In this document: piece after piece, positions 1 through 5,948 of the stretch
Layout of the letters: every line of letters starts with the position of its first letter
Numbering within the stretch: position 1 is the first letter of the stretch
DNA from: CAYXXN01 sp964469055
GTDB taxonomy: Bacteria > Acidobacteriota > Thermoanaerobaculia > Multivoradales > JAHEKO01
Reading direction: 5' to 3'
DNA: 5,948 nucleotides
Assembly: GCA_964469055.1 (NCBI GenBank)
Contig: CAYXXN010000143.1
Location: forward strand, 1 to 5,948
The notes under the pieces: model-generated
What the model saw: the letters and a program-made list of their open reading frames with translations, nothing else
Told to the model about the DNA's origin: nothing
The model's database searches: none
Made by a program: the position numbers and the translations under genes

Positions 1-3000
1 GGGCCAGCTCGTCGCCGGCGGCCAGGACGACCGAGCGGTCGTCCGCCGCCTCGAGCAGCTCGCGCACGTCGCCGTAGCGGGTGTAACGGCCCGGGAAAGG
101 GAGCCACGGCGAAGCGGCCGCGAGCTGCGCGTAGTCGAGCGCGTGCGGGGCGTTCGGCGCCTGCCGCACGACGGCCGAGAAGCCGCGGAAGGCGAGGTCG
201 GCCCGATGCGGGGCGAGGCGCGCGACGATGCGCGCCGTCCCGTCGGCGGCAGTTGTGGACCAGGCTATGCGGTCCCACGAGAGCCAGAGATCGGACACGA
301 TCCGCAGGCGCCTCGCCCCTTCCGGGAGCGCAGGCGTGTCGACGACCATCGGCTTGGTCTTGCCGGCCGGAAAACCGATTTCAGGTAGGAGCACTTCCCA
401 GCCGGCGACGGTCTCGACCTCGAGTCGAGTGGTGGTCCGTGCGAGATCCCGGCGTTGCGCGATGGCCAGGTTCAAGCTGGCGTCGGCGGGGAAGATCCAC
501 CCGTCGAGCAGCAGCCGCACCGGTCCTACCGGCGCCTCCCCGAGATCGAACGTGAAACGCCACGGCTCCGCCGCCAGGCCCTGGTAAGCGCTCTCGCGCC
601 AGCCGTCGGCGTACAGCTCGTCGCGCCGTCTTACCCGATCTGTCACGTCTCGCCCGGCCGCATCCCATGCCGTGGCGACGGCGCGCACATCGCCGGTCGC
701 GAGAACGACCTCCGGCTGGGAGCGGCCGGGCAGTACCCGCAAGTTGCTCGCCACCTCGACCTCGGCCGGGTGGTCCACTACCCAGAGCAGTTGTTGGTCG
801 ATGAAGGCGGCCTCCCACAGTTCCTCGGTGACCCGCAGGTCGTAGACACCCTCCCGCGGGACCGCACCGTCAACCCGCACCAACTCGCTCGGATCCGCTC
901 CTGCCCACGCGCCCTCCGCCACCGGCAGTCCCAGGGGCGCCGCCCACAGCAGGTCGGTGACGAAGCGGATGCCCTCGCCATCCCAGGCGTAGAGGAAGGG
1001 ACAGCTCCCCTTGAGCAGTTGTTCCTCGACTACCCATTGGTTGGGGTCCGGGGCCATCCGGTTCTGCGGAACGCCGTTGGTCCACACGACCCGCAGGAAA
1101 TCCGGCCTGGTGATCGCCCCCAGCCCAAAGTGCACGACATCGCCGGTCGCCTCGCGGAACTGATAGGCGCGGCCGGCGCGCACCTCGAGGACCGAGCCCA
1201 GGCCGAAGACGTTGTTCTTGCTGTTGCCTTGGACCAGTCCCCGCAGGCGCACGCTGAGCCAGTGGTTACGGTTGCCGCCCTGGTTGTCGAGCAGGAAGAC
1301 GCCCCCGGGACCGGCGGTCGCCAGGTCCACGTCGCCGTCGCCGTCGAAGTCGGACGTCGCGAGCGCGTCGGCGCCGCCGCCGAACTGCTCGAGTGGGAAG
1401 AAATCGAAGGAAGGCCCGTCGCGCTGGGCGAGGATGGTGACGGCGCCGGGCCCTCCCACCGCGAGATCGAGACGGCCGTCGTTGTCGAAGTCGGCAGGGG
1501 CGAGGGCGGTGAAGCGGGCGGTCGTCACGAGCGGTCGGGCGAGTCGGAACGGGGCGAAGTGGCCGTGGTCGTTGCGCAGCAGCGTCAAGCCCGACCCGGC
1601 GACGGCGAGGTCGGGCCAGCCGTCGTTGTCGAGATCCGCGCTCGCGACGGCGGCGACGGGCGCCGCGCCGGCGAGGCCGGCCGCCGCGCTGCGATCGGCG
1701 AACTCGCCCTGCCGCAGGTTGTCGAGCCACACGAGGCCGCGCTCGCCGGCGAGCAGCAGATCGAGATCACCGTCGCGGTCGAGATCGCTGGCCGACGCCG
1801 CGCCCGCTTCGCGCCCAAACCTCGCAGCCGCCGCATCGGCTCCACCAAACACGCGGGCGCCAACCGCCTCGAGGGGCCCGGCCAGCGCGTTGCGATAGAG
1901 CTCGAGTCCCCCCTCGCCGCCCGCGAGCGCCAGATCGAGGTCGCCCTCGATGTCGAAGTCGAAGGGCGCCGCCGCCCGGCCGTGCGCCCCGGCGAGCCCC
2001 GCCGCCTCCGTCGCCGCCGTGAAGCTCCCGTTCCCCGCGCCCTTCAGCAGCACCGAGCCCGTTTTTCCGTACCCGAGCAGTTCCAAGCTCCCGTCGTTGT
2101 CGAGGTCGAACGCCGCGAGCCCGGCGAGCCCGGCCGTTCCGATCGTCGCCTCGGGCGCGAACTTCCGCCCGGCCAGCGCCACCACGACGCCACCGTTCTC
2201 CGTCGCCCATGCGAGGTCCGTTCTCTGGTCCCCGTCGAAGTCGCCGCTCGCCAGGGCGACGGCCGCAGCGTCGGTCAGGGATCGGCCGATGAAGCGGACC
2301 GGCACGGGCTCTCCGAACCGCGCCGCCGCCGGCTCGTCGTGGAAGCGGGTGAGGGGGACGCCCTGGATGCCGGTGGCGAGCTCGCGCAGCCCCTCGCGGT
2401 ACATCGGCGCCACCTTGAGCACGTTCTCCAGCCGTTGGGCCGGCAAGCGGGCGGGTGCCAAGTCGGCGGTCTCGAGCGCCTCGATCACGTCCTCGACCAG
2501 CTCGCCGGCGACCGCCGGCGCCTGCCAAACGAGCTCGCGCACGCGCAGGTAGGCGGCGGTGGCCGCCGCGCGGTCGCCGGCGACGAGCGCCTGCGAGCCG
2601 CGCTGCAAGAGCACGAGTAGGTTCTCCGGCCGCAGCCGCGCCAACCGCTCGAGAGTCTCAGTCGCCGCCGGCGCGGCGACACTGCCGGGAAGATTCGCCG
2701 CCTGCCGCAGGAATGCGTACTGGATCTCGGGATCGTCGGGCGCGGCGATCGCCGCCTCCCGGAAGCTCGCCAGCGCCTCCTCGGGCCGGCCGCTCCACTG
2801 CAGGACCTCGCCGCGGATGGCGAGCAGGTCGCCGCGGCCCGGCGCCAGGGCGAGTGCCTCGCCGATCCACCCGAGCGCCTCCTCGCCGCGCTGCTGGCGC
2901 AGGAGCGCGATCGCCAGGTTCGCCGCCGGCAGCGGATCGTCGGGAAGGAGCTGCACGAGCTCGCGGAAGGCCTCTTCGGCGCGCGCCGGCTGCTCGTTCT

Positions 3001-3118
3001 CGAGCTCGGCGAGCCCCGTGTTGCGCAGCGTCAGGGCGCGCTCCGGCGGCGTCGCCGCGGCGGCGAGCGCGGCCACCGCCAGCGCCGCGAGCGCCCCGTT
3101 GCGGCCAGCGCGCCTCAC
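1..3118 (-). CDS. Exported TPR / FG-GAP (VCBS) / ASPIC-UnbV CRTAC1-like protein, 3' end missing
   Basis: The frame is open for 1039 codons from a GTG at 3118-3116 to the window edge. The start is supported by an AGGAGG site 8 nt upstream and by a signal peptide directly after it: RRAGR, then an Ala/Leu-rich core to about residue 22. Residues about 27-128 form three TPRs, with a fourth likely at about 161-195. Seven DxDxDG-type calcium loops begin at residues 293, 338, 387, 445, 495, 543 and 590, as expected of a seven-bladed FG-GAP/VCBS propeller. Residues about 616-700 resemble ASPIC/UnbV (FGLGS, REATG, HFGLG, RVVWTNG). A motif GSCPFLYAWDG (704-714) and FVTDLLW follow, then over 300 residues that I cannot assign. 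The family is known from CRTAC1-like proteins; its function in bacteria is largely unknown. I infer an extracytoplasmic, calcium-stabilised binding or scaffold protein. It is the second gene of an operon with the small membrane protein upstream. No enzyme motif is visible. Confidence 0.88.
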   Translation of the reverse strand, partial: MRRAGRNGALAALAVAALAAAATPPERALTLRNTGLAELENEQPARAEEAFRELVQLLPDDPLPAANLAIALLRQQRGEEALGWIGEALALAPGRGDLLAIRGEVLQWSGRPEEALASFREAAIAAPDDPEIQYAFLRQAANLPGSVAAPAATETLERLARLRPENLLVLLQRGSQALVAGDRAAATAAYLRVRELVWQAPAVAGELVEDVIEALETADLAPARLPAQRLENVLKVAPMYREGLRELATGIQGVPLTRFHDEPAAARFGEPVPVRFIGRSLTDAAAVALASGDFDGDQRTDLAWATENGGVVVALAGRKFAPEATIGTAGLAGLAAFDLDNDGSLELLGYGKTGSVLLKGAGNGSFTAATEAAGLAGAHGRAAAPFDFDIEGDLDLALAGGEGGLELYRNALAGPLEAVGARVFGGADAAAARFGREAGAASASDLDRDGDLDLLLAGERGLVWLDNLRQGEFADRSAAAGLAGAAPVAAVASADLDNDGWPDLAVAGSGLTLLRNDHGHFAPFRLARPLVTTARFTALAPADFDNDGRLDLAVGGPGAVTILAQRDGPSFDFFPLEQFGGGADALATSDFDGDGDVDLATAGPGGVFLLDNQGGNRNHWLSVRLRGLVQGNSKNNVFGLGSVLEVRAGRAYQFREATGDVVHFGLGAITRPDFLRVVWTNGVPQNRMAPDPNQWVVEEQLLKGSCPFLYAWDGEGIRFVTDLLWAAPLGLPVAEGAWAGADPSELVRVDGAVPREGVYDLRVTEELWEAAFIDQQLLWVVDHPAEVEVASNLRVLPGRSQPEVVLATGDVRAVATAWDAAGRDVTDRVRRRDELYADGWRESAYQGLAAEPWRFTFDLGEAPVGPVRLLLDGWIFPADASLNLAIAQRRDLARTTTRLEVETVAGWEVLLPEIGFPAGKTKPMVVDTPALPEGARRLRIVSDLWLSWDRIAWSTTAADGTARIVARLAPHRADLAFRGFSAVVRQAPNAPHALDYAQLAAASPWLPFPGRYTRYGDVRELLEAADDRSVVLAAGDELA
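1320..2260 (-). repeat. Seven coding repeats specifying FG-GAP/VCBS calcium loops
   Basis: On the minus strand a degenerate unit encoding [ASF]D[FL]DxDGxxDL recurs seven times, with first-Asp codons ending near 2240, 2105, 1958, 1784, 1634, 1490 and 1349. Spacing is about 44-58 codons, one propeller blade each. The sequences are DFDGDQ, DLDNDG, DFDIEG, DLDRDG, DLDNDG, DFDNDG and DFDGDG. The first lacks the usual Gly (Q instead) and the third has Glu for the third Asp. At DNA level this appears on the plus strand as recurring cgtcgttgtcgaggtc-like strings. These are coding repeats, not a separate DNA element. Confidence 0.85.
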
Positions 3119-3124
3119 GCCCGG

Positions 3125-3385
3125 CTACCTCCTGAAGGCGCGCAACAGGATCAGGAAGAGGAGCGAGCCCAGGGTCGCCACGACGAAGCTGCGGACGTCG
3201 AATCCGGACAGCCCACCGAAACCCAAGAGCGTAGCGAGGAAACCGCCGAGCAGCGCGCCGACGACGCCGATGCCGATCGTCAGCAAACACCCGCCGGGAT
3301 CCTTGCCCGGGAGCACGAACTTGGCCACCGCGCCGGCCAGCAAGCCGATGCCGATCCAAGACAGCAGACCCATCGCCGAGAACAT
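3125..3385 (-). CDS. GlsB/YeaQ/YmgE family small membrane protein (transglycosylase-associated family)
   Basis: This 86-residue protein is almost entirely hydrophobic, with three predicted membrane segments at about residues 7-25, 33-54 and 64-81. The diagnostic family signature is visible: LLSWIGIGLLAGAVAKFVLPGKDPGG (residues 7-32; key residues W10, G18, K22, P26-G27-K28-D29-P30-G31-G32), followed by a Gly-rich second helix with GALLGGFLA. The length matches the usual 80-90 residues. The ATG at 3385 is chosen over an in-frame ATG at 3454 because it has an AAGGAGG site 5 nt upstream, and because the extra 23 residues would be polar and run into the polA start. The family is known as inner-membrane proteins, often linked to general stress; the biochemical role is unclear and the transglycosylase name is historical. 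It is the first gene of a two-gene unit with the TPR/FG-GAP protein, and divergent from polA. Confidence 0.9.
   Translation of the reverse strand: MFSAMGLLSWIGIGLLAGAVAKFVLPGKDPGGCLLTIGIGVVGALLGGFLATLLGFGGLSGFDVRSFVVATLGSLLFLILLRAFRR
3127..3133 (-). promoter_or_regulatory. Ribosome binding site of the TPR/FG-GAP gene, inside the end of the upstream gene
   Basis: The minus strand reads AGGAGGT (3133-3127), 8 nt before the GTG at 3118. The same bases are the last two Arg codons (AGG AGG) and the first base of the TAG stop of the upstream small membrane protein. This decides the GTG start and implies translational coupling: ribosomes finishing the first gene uncover or reuse this site. Confidence 0.8.
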
Positions 3386-3390
3386 GCCGT

Positions 3391-3397
3391 CCTCCTT
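3391..3397 (-). promoter_or_regulatory. Ribosome binding site of the GlsB-like gene
   Basis: The minus strand reads AAGGAGG (3397-3391), 5 nt before the ATG at 3385. It is a near-perfect Shine-Dalgarno sequence and sets the start of the 86-residue protein. It contrasts with the divergent polA, which has none. Confidence 0.8.
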
Positions 3398-3398
3398 G

Positions 3399-3420
3399 CC
3401 GGTGCCTGGACCGGCGCCGG
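3399..3420. repeat. Imperfect inverted repeat in the divergent intergenic region
   Basis: CCGGTGCC (3399-3406) and GGCGCCGG (3413-3420) are inverted copies around a 6-nt loop, with 7 of 8 pairs Watson-Crick. In a minus-strand transcript it would form a hairpin ending 1 nt before the GlsB-like gene's ribosome binding site. It could be an operator or a translation-modulating hairpin. In such GC-rich DNA it may be chance. Confidence 0.3.
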
Positions 3421-3421
3421 G

Positions 3422-3427
3422 ATTATC
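3422..3427 (-). promoter_or_regulatory. Candidate -10 box for the GlsB-like operon
   Basis: The minus strand reads GATAAT (3427-3422), one mismatch from TATAAT, in otherwise GC-rich DNA and 37 nt before the ATG at 3385. I see no convincing -35 at 16-18 bp spacing (the hexamer there is CACACG). It could depend on an activator or an alternative sigma factor, or be chance. Confidence 0.3.
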
Positions 3428-3435
3428 GCACCCCG

Positions 3436-3441
3436 TAGAAT
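3436..3441 (+). promoter_or_regulatory. Candidate -10 box giving a leaderless polA transcript
   Basis: TAGAAT (3436-3441) fits the -10 consensus with one mismatch and keeps the key TAnnnT pattern. The polA GTG begins at 3448, 6 nt after the box, which is the usual distance to a transcription start. No Shine-Dalgarno sequence precedes the GTG, and no -35 match is seen at normal spacing (GGCGCC at 17 bp). The TAG in this box is also the in-frame stop that bounds the polA reading frame upstream. Confidence 0.45.
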
Positions 3442-3447
3442 CGCCGT

Positions 3448-5948
3448 GTGCCACATCCCCGGCGCCGTTTGTTCTTGATCGACGGCTACTCCGACATGTT
3501 CCGCGCGTTCTACGCGATCCGCGGTCTGTCGAACTCCAAGGGCACGCCGACGAACGCCGTCTATGGCTTCCTCAACATGCTCAAGAAGCTGCTGCGGGAG
3601 CAGAAGCCGGAACTGATCGGGGTAGCGATGGATCTCCCCGGGGCGACGGTGCGAGACGAGAAGTTCGCCGAGTACAAGGCCAACCGGCCCCCGATGCCCG
3701 AGGACTTCCTGGTCCAGGTCCCCTACGTCAGAAGAGCTCTCGCGGCCTTGCGCATCCCCGTGATCGAGCTCGAGCGCTACGAGGCCGACGATGTGCTGGG
3801 CACGCTCGCCCGCCGGGCGGCCGCCGAGGACTACGACGTCGTCATCGTCTCGGCCGACAAGGACTTGATGCAGCTCGTCGACGACCGCGTGAAGGTGCTC
3901 CACACGGGTCGTGAGAAGCTCTATGACCCCGCTGCCGTCGAGGCGGACTTCGGTGTGCCGCCCGAGCGAGTTCCGGACCTCCTCGCCCTGATGGGCGATT
4001 CCGTGGACAACGTTCCAGGCGTGCCGGGAATCGGCGAGGTGAGAGCGCGGCAGCTGGTGCAGCAATTCCGCTCACTCGATCAGTTGTTGGCCCGCACCGC
4101 CGAGGTGACGGCCAAGGCTCAGCGCACCGCCCTGGAACAGCATCGCGACGACGCGCTGCTGTCCAAGGAGCTGGTGACCATCCACACCGACTTGCCGATC
4201 CCCTTCGAGCCCGCGGCCTTCGAGCACGAGCCCCCCGACGCCAAGGCTCTACGCGAGCTCTACCGCGAGCTCGAGTTCACGTCTTGGTTGGAAGAACTGG
4301 GTAAGGAAGGACAGGAGGCCGTGGACCCGGCGGAGGAGCTGACGACGCCTGAGGCCTGGGCGGCGAGGGTCGAGGAGGCGTCGGCGGAGCTGGTCGTGGG
4401 CGTCCTCGGCGACGGCGCGGGGCCCATCGGCCTGACCGTGCTCGCCGAAGAGCAGATCGTCTATGCGGACTTCCGCCGGCCGGGGCTGCGCGAGGCCGTG
4501 CGCGCCTCGCTCGGCGCTTGGCTCTCGGACCCAGAGCGCACGCTCACCGGTCACGACCTGAAGGAGGTTCTCCGACTCGCCGGGCAGCGGCCCGCCTGTC
4601 GCTGTCGGCTGGCCGACACGATGCTCTACTCGTATCTGTTGCGGCCGGCCGGCAAGCACGGCTTGGTGGAAGTCGCTCTGGAGCGCCTCGACTACAAGGC
4701 CGTCAGCCCTCGCGAGGCGGGCTGGGAGCGGGGCGCCGAGCCGGGACTCGGGCAGGTGGCGCTGCGGGTCTTCGCCGCCGAGCAGGTCGAGCTGCCGCGC
4801 CGCTTCGCGCCGGGGATGGCGGCGGAGCTGGCCCGCCAGGGGCTCGCCGAGGTCTACGAGACCCTCGAGGAGCCCCTGATCGCGGTGCTGGTGGCGATGG
4901 AGGAGCGGGGCGTGCTCGTCGACCGCGCGGCGCTCGCCGAGATGTCCCGCGAGCTGGGCGAGCGCATGGCGCGGCTCGAGGACGAGATCTACGCCCTGGC
5001 GGGGCAGAGCTTCAACCTCGCCTCGCCGCAGCAGTTGGGCGAGGTGCTCTTCGAGCGGTTGGGGTATCCGACCGGCCGCCGCACCAAGAAGACCAAGAGC
5101 TACTCGACCGACGCCGAGACCTTGCAGGAGCTCGCCGCCAAGGGCTACGAGGTGGCGGCGAAGCTCCTGGAGCACCGCGAGCTGGCCAAGCTCAAGGGGA
5201 CGTACGTCGACGCCCTGCCCGCCCTGGTGGCCGCCGACGGCCGGCTCCACACCCGCTACCTGCAGGCGGTGGCGGCGACGGGCCGGCTCTCCTCGGCCAA
5301 CCCGAACCTGCAGAACATCCCGATCCGCACCGAGGAGGGCAAGCGGATCCGCCGCGCCTTCCTGGCACCACCGGGGGCGCGGCTCCTGGTGGCCGACTAC
5401 AACCAGATCGAGCTGCGGGTGCTCGCCCACATCGCCGAGGAGCCGGCGCTCATCGAGGCCTTCGCCGCCGGCCTCGACATCCATCGCGCCACCGCCGCCG
5501 CCGTCTTCGACAGCGCCCCGGAGCTGGTCTCGGCCGAGCAGCGACGCGCCGCCAAGGTGATCAACTTCGGCATCATCTACGGCATGAGCGCCTTCGGCCT
5601 GGCGCAGAACCTGGGGATCGAGCGCTCCAAGGCCCAAGCCTTCATCGACGCCTACCTCGCGCGCTACGCCGGTGTGAAGCGCTACATGGAGGAGACGCTG
5701 GCGGCCGCCGAGAAGAGCGGCAAGGTCGAGACCCTCTTCGGTCGCATCCGCTGGCTGCCGGACTTGAACTCGCGCAACTGGAACCTGCGCGAGAACGCCC
5801 GCCGGATGGCCATCAACGCCCGCATCCAGGGCACGGCGGCGGACCTCTTGAAGAAGGCGATGATCGCCGTCGATCGCCGGCTCGCCGAGGAGCACGCGGA
5901 GGCACACCTGCTGCTGACCGTCCACGACGAGCTGGTGCTCGAGGTGCC
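3448..5948 (+). CDS. polA: DNA polymerase I with inactive proofreading domain, 3' end missing
   Basis: The gene encodes DNA polymerase I, which removes RNA primers and fills gaps in replication and repair. 833 codons are present; by comparison with the 928-residue E. coli enzyme, about 40 C-terminal residues are missing. The 5'-nuclease domain (1 to about 290) keeps all metal ligands: D12, D62, E112, D114, D115, D137, D139, D184 and D187, matching E. coli D13-D188 with an offset of one. A helix-hairpin-helix (GVPGIG) follows. The 3'-5' exonuclease-like domain (about 297-455) keeps the fold signature DTMLYSYLL but lacks the catalytic acids. The polymerase domain has R613, motif A D650-YNQIE655, motif B R699, K703, F707, Y711 and motif C H826-D827-E828. 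The start is GTG at 3448 (MPHPRRRLFLIDG): an in-frame TAG at 3436 excludes anything further upstream and no ribosome binding site is visible. It is divergent from the GlsB-like operon. Confidence 0.97.
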   Translation, partial: MPHPRRRLFLIDGYSDMFRAFYAIRGLSNSKGTPTNAVYGFLNMLKKLLREQKPELIGVAMDLPGATVRDEKFAEYKANRPPMPEDFLVQVPYVRRALAALRIPVIELERYEADDVLGTLARRAAAEDYDVVIVSADKDLMQLVDDRVKVLHTGREKLYDPAAVEADFGVPPERVPDLLALMGDSVDNVPGVPGIGEVRARQLVQQFRSLDQLLARTAEVTAKAQRTALEQHRDDALLSKELVTIHTDLPIPFEPAAFEHEPPDAKALRELYRELEFTSWLEELGKEGQEAVDPAEELTTPEAWAARVEEASAELVVGVLGDGAGPIGLTVLAEEQIVYADFRRPGLREAVRASLGAWLSDPERTLTGHDLKEVLRLAGQRPACRCRLADTMLYSYLLRPAGKHGLVEVALERLDYKAVSPREAGWERGAEPGLGQVALRVFAAEQVELPRRFAPGMAAELARQGLAEVYETLEEPLIAVLVAMEERGVLVDRAALAEMSRELGERMARLEDEIYALAGQSFNLASPQQLGEVLFERLGYPTGRRTKKTKSYSTDAETLQELAAKGYEVAAKLLEHRELAKLKGTYVDALPALVAADGRLHTRYLQAVAATGRLSSANPNLQNIPIRTEEGKRIRRAFLAPPGARLLVADYNQIELRVLAHIAEEPALIEAFAAGLDIHRATAAAVFDSAPELVSAEQRRAAKVINFGIIYGMSAFGLAQNLGIERSKAQAFIDAYLARYAGVKRYMEETLAAAEKSGKVETLFGRIRWLPDLNSRNWNLRENARRMAINARIQGTAADLLKKAMIAVDRRLAEEHAEAHLLLTVHDELVLEV

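Noticed and set aside
1340..2110. Recurring gtcgttgtcgag / ccgtcgaagtcg strings that resemble a direct-repeat or iteron array
   Set aside because: Spacing is irregular at DNA level, always in frame, and each copy encodes a DxDxDG calcium loop, so it is protein repeat structure and not CRISPR or an origin.
455..2620. Long plus-strand open frame (721 codons) opposite the TPR/FG-GAP gene
   Set aside because: It is the shadow of the real minus-strand gene in GC-rich DNA. Its product is low-complexity (Arg/Ala/Glu/Val-rich) without recognisable domains, and its periodic pieces are the antisense of the DxDNDG loops.
1..3118. Possibility that the left-hand protein is broken by a frameshift
   Set aside because: I followed one frame from 3118 to 2 through the signal peptide, TPRs, all seven loops, ASPIC-like region and C-terminal region without a stop or phase change.
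3386..3454. Longer form of the GlsB-like protein starting at ATG 3454
   Set aside because: The added 23 residues are polar and unlike the family N-terminus, the ATG lacks a ribosome binding site, and it would overlap the polA start. ATG 3385 has AAGGAGG and the normal family length.
2559..3914. Plus-strand 451-codon frame spanning the intergenic region
   Set aside because: It runs antisense through two real genes and then out of frame through the start of polA. Its composition is low-complexity Ser/Ala/Arg/Pro.
3280..4065. Minus-strand 261-codon frame across the polA start and the GlsB-like gene
   Set aside because: It overlaps the 5'-nuclease domain of polA in antisense and the GlsB-like gene out of frame. 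No domain is recognisable and both overlapped genes are strongly supported.
4249..5925. Long minus-strand open frame (558 codons) opposite polA
   Set aside because: It is antisense to conserved polymerase and exonuclease-domain codons, with a His/Arg/Leu/Gly-rich composition and no motif or convincing start. It is a codon-bias artefact.

Overview
The window is a very GC-rich bacterial chromosomal segment with two transcription units facing away from each other, separated by only 62 bp (3386-3447). Both end genes run off the window. I see no RNA gene, mobile element, CRISPR array, plasmid function or defence system. The pairing of a secreted TPR + FG-GAP/VCBS + ASPIC/UnbV (CRTAC1-like) protein with a high-GC, codon-biased genome is what I associate with Acidobacteriota (for example Thermoanaerobaculia/Holophagae-like lineages) or related soil and sediment bacteria. 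This is an inference from gene type and composition, not a sequence match.

Left arm, minus strand (3385 down to 1): a small GlsB/YeaQ/YmgE-type membrane protein (3125-3385) is followed by a protein of at least 1039 residues (1-3118, C-terminus missing). The larger protein has a signal peptide, about three to four TPRs, seven FG-GAP/VCBS calcium-loop repeats (a probable seven-bladed propeller), an ASPIC/UnbV-like segment and a long C-terminal region of unknown role. The two genes are tightly coupled: the last two arginine codons and the stop of the first gene spell the ribosome binding site of the second.

Right arm, plus strand (3448 to the edge at 5948): polA, DNA polymerase I. It has an intact 5'-nuclease domain, a 3'-5' exonuclease-like domain that has lost its metal-binding residues, and an intact polymerase domain up to motif C. 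About 40 C-terminal residues lie beyond the window. Its GTG start has no Shine-Dalgarno sequence but sits exactly where transcription would begin from a TAGAAT -10-like box, so a leaderless transcript is plausible.

The three genes have no obvious shared pathway. PolA acts in replication and repair in the cytoplasm. The left arm encodes an inner-membrane stress-type protein and an exported, probably calcium-binding scaffold protein. The window is mostly ordinary housekeeping plus one poorly characterised exported multidomain protein. I did not find convincing evidence of a new multi-gene system.
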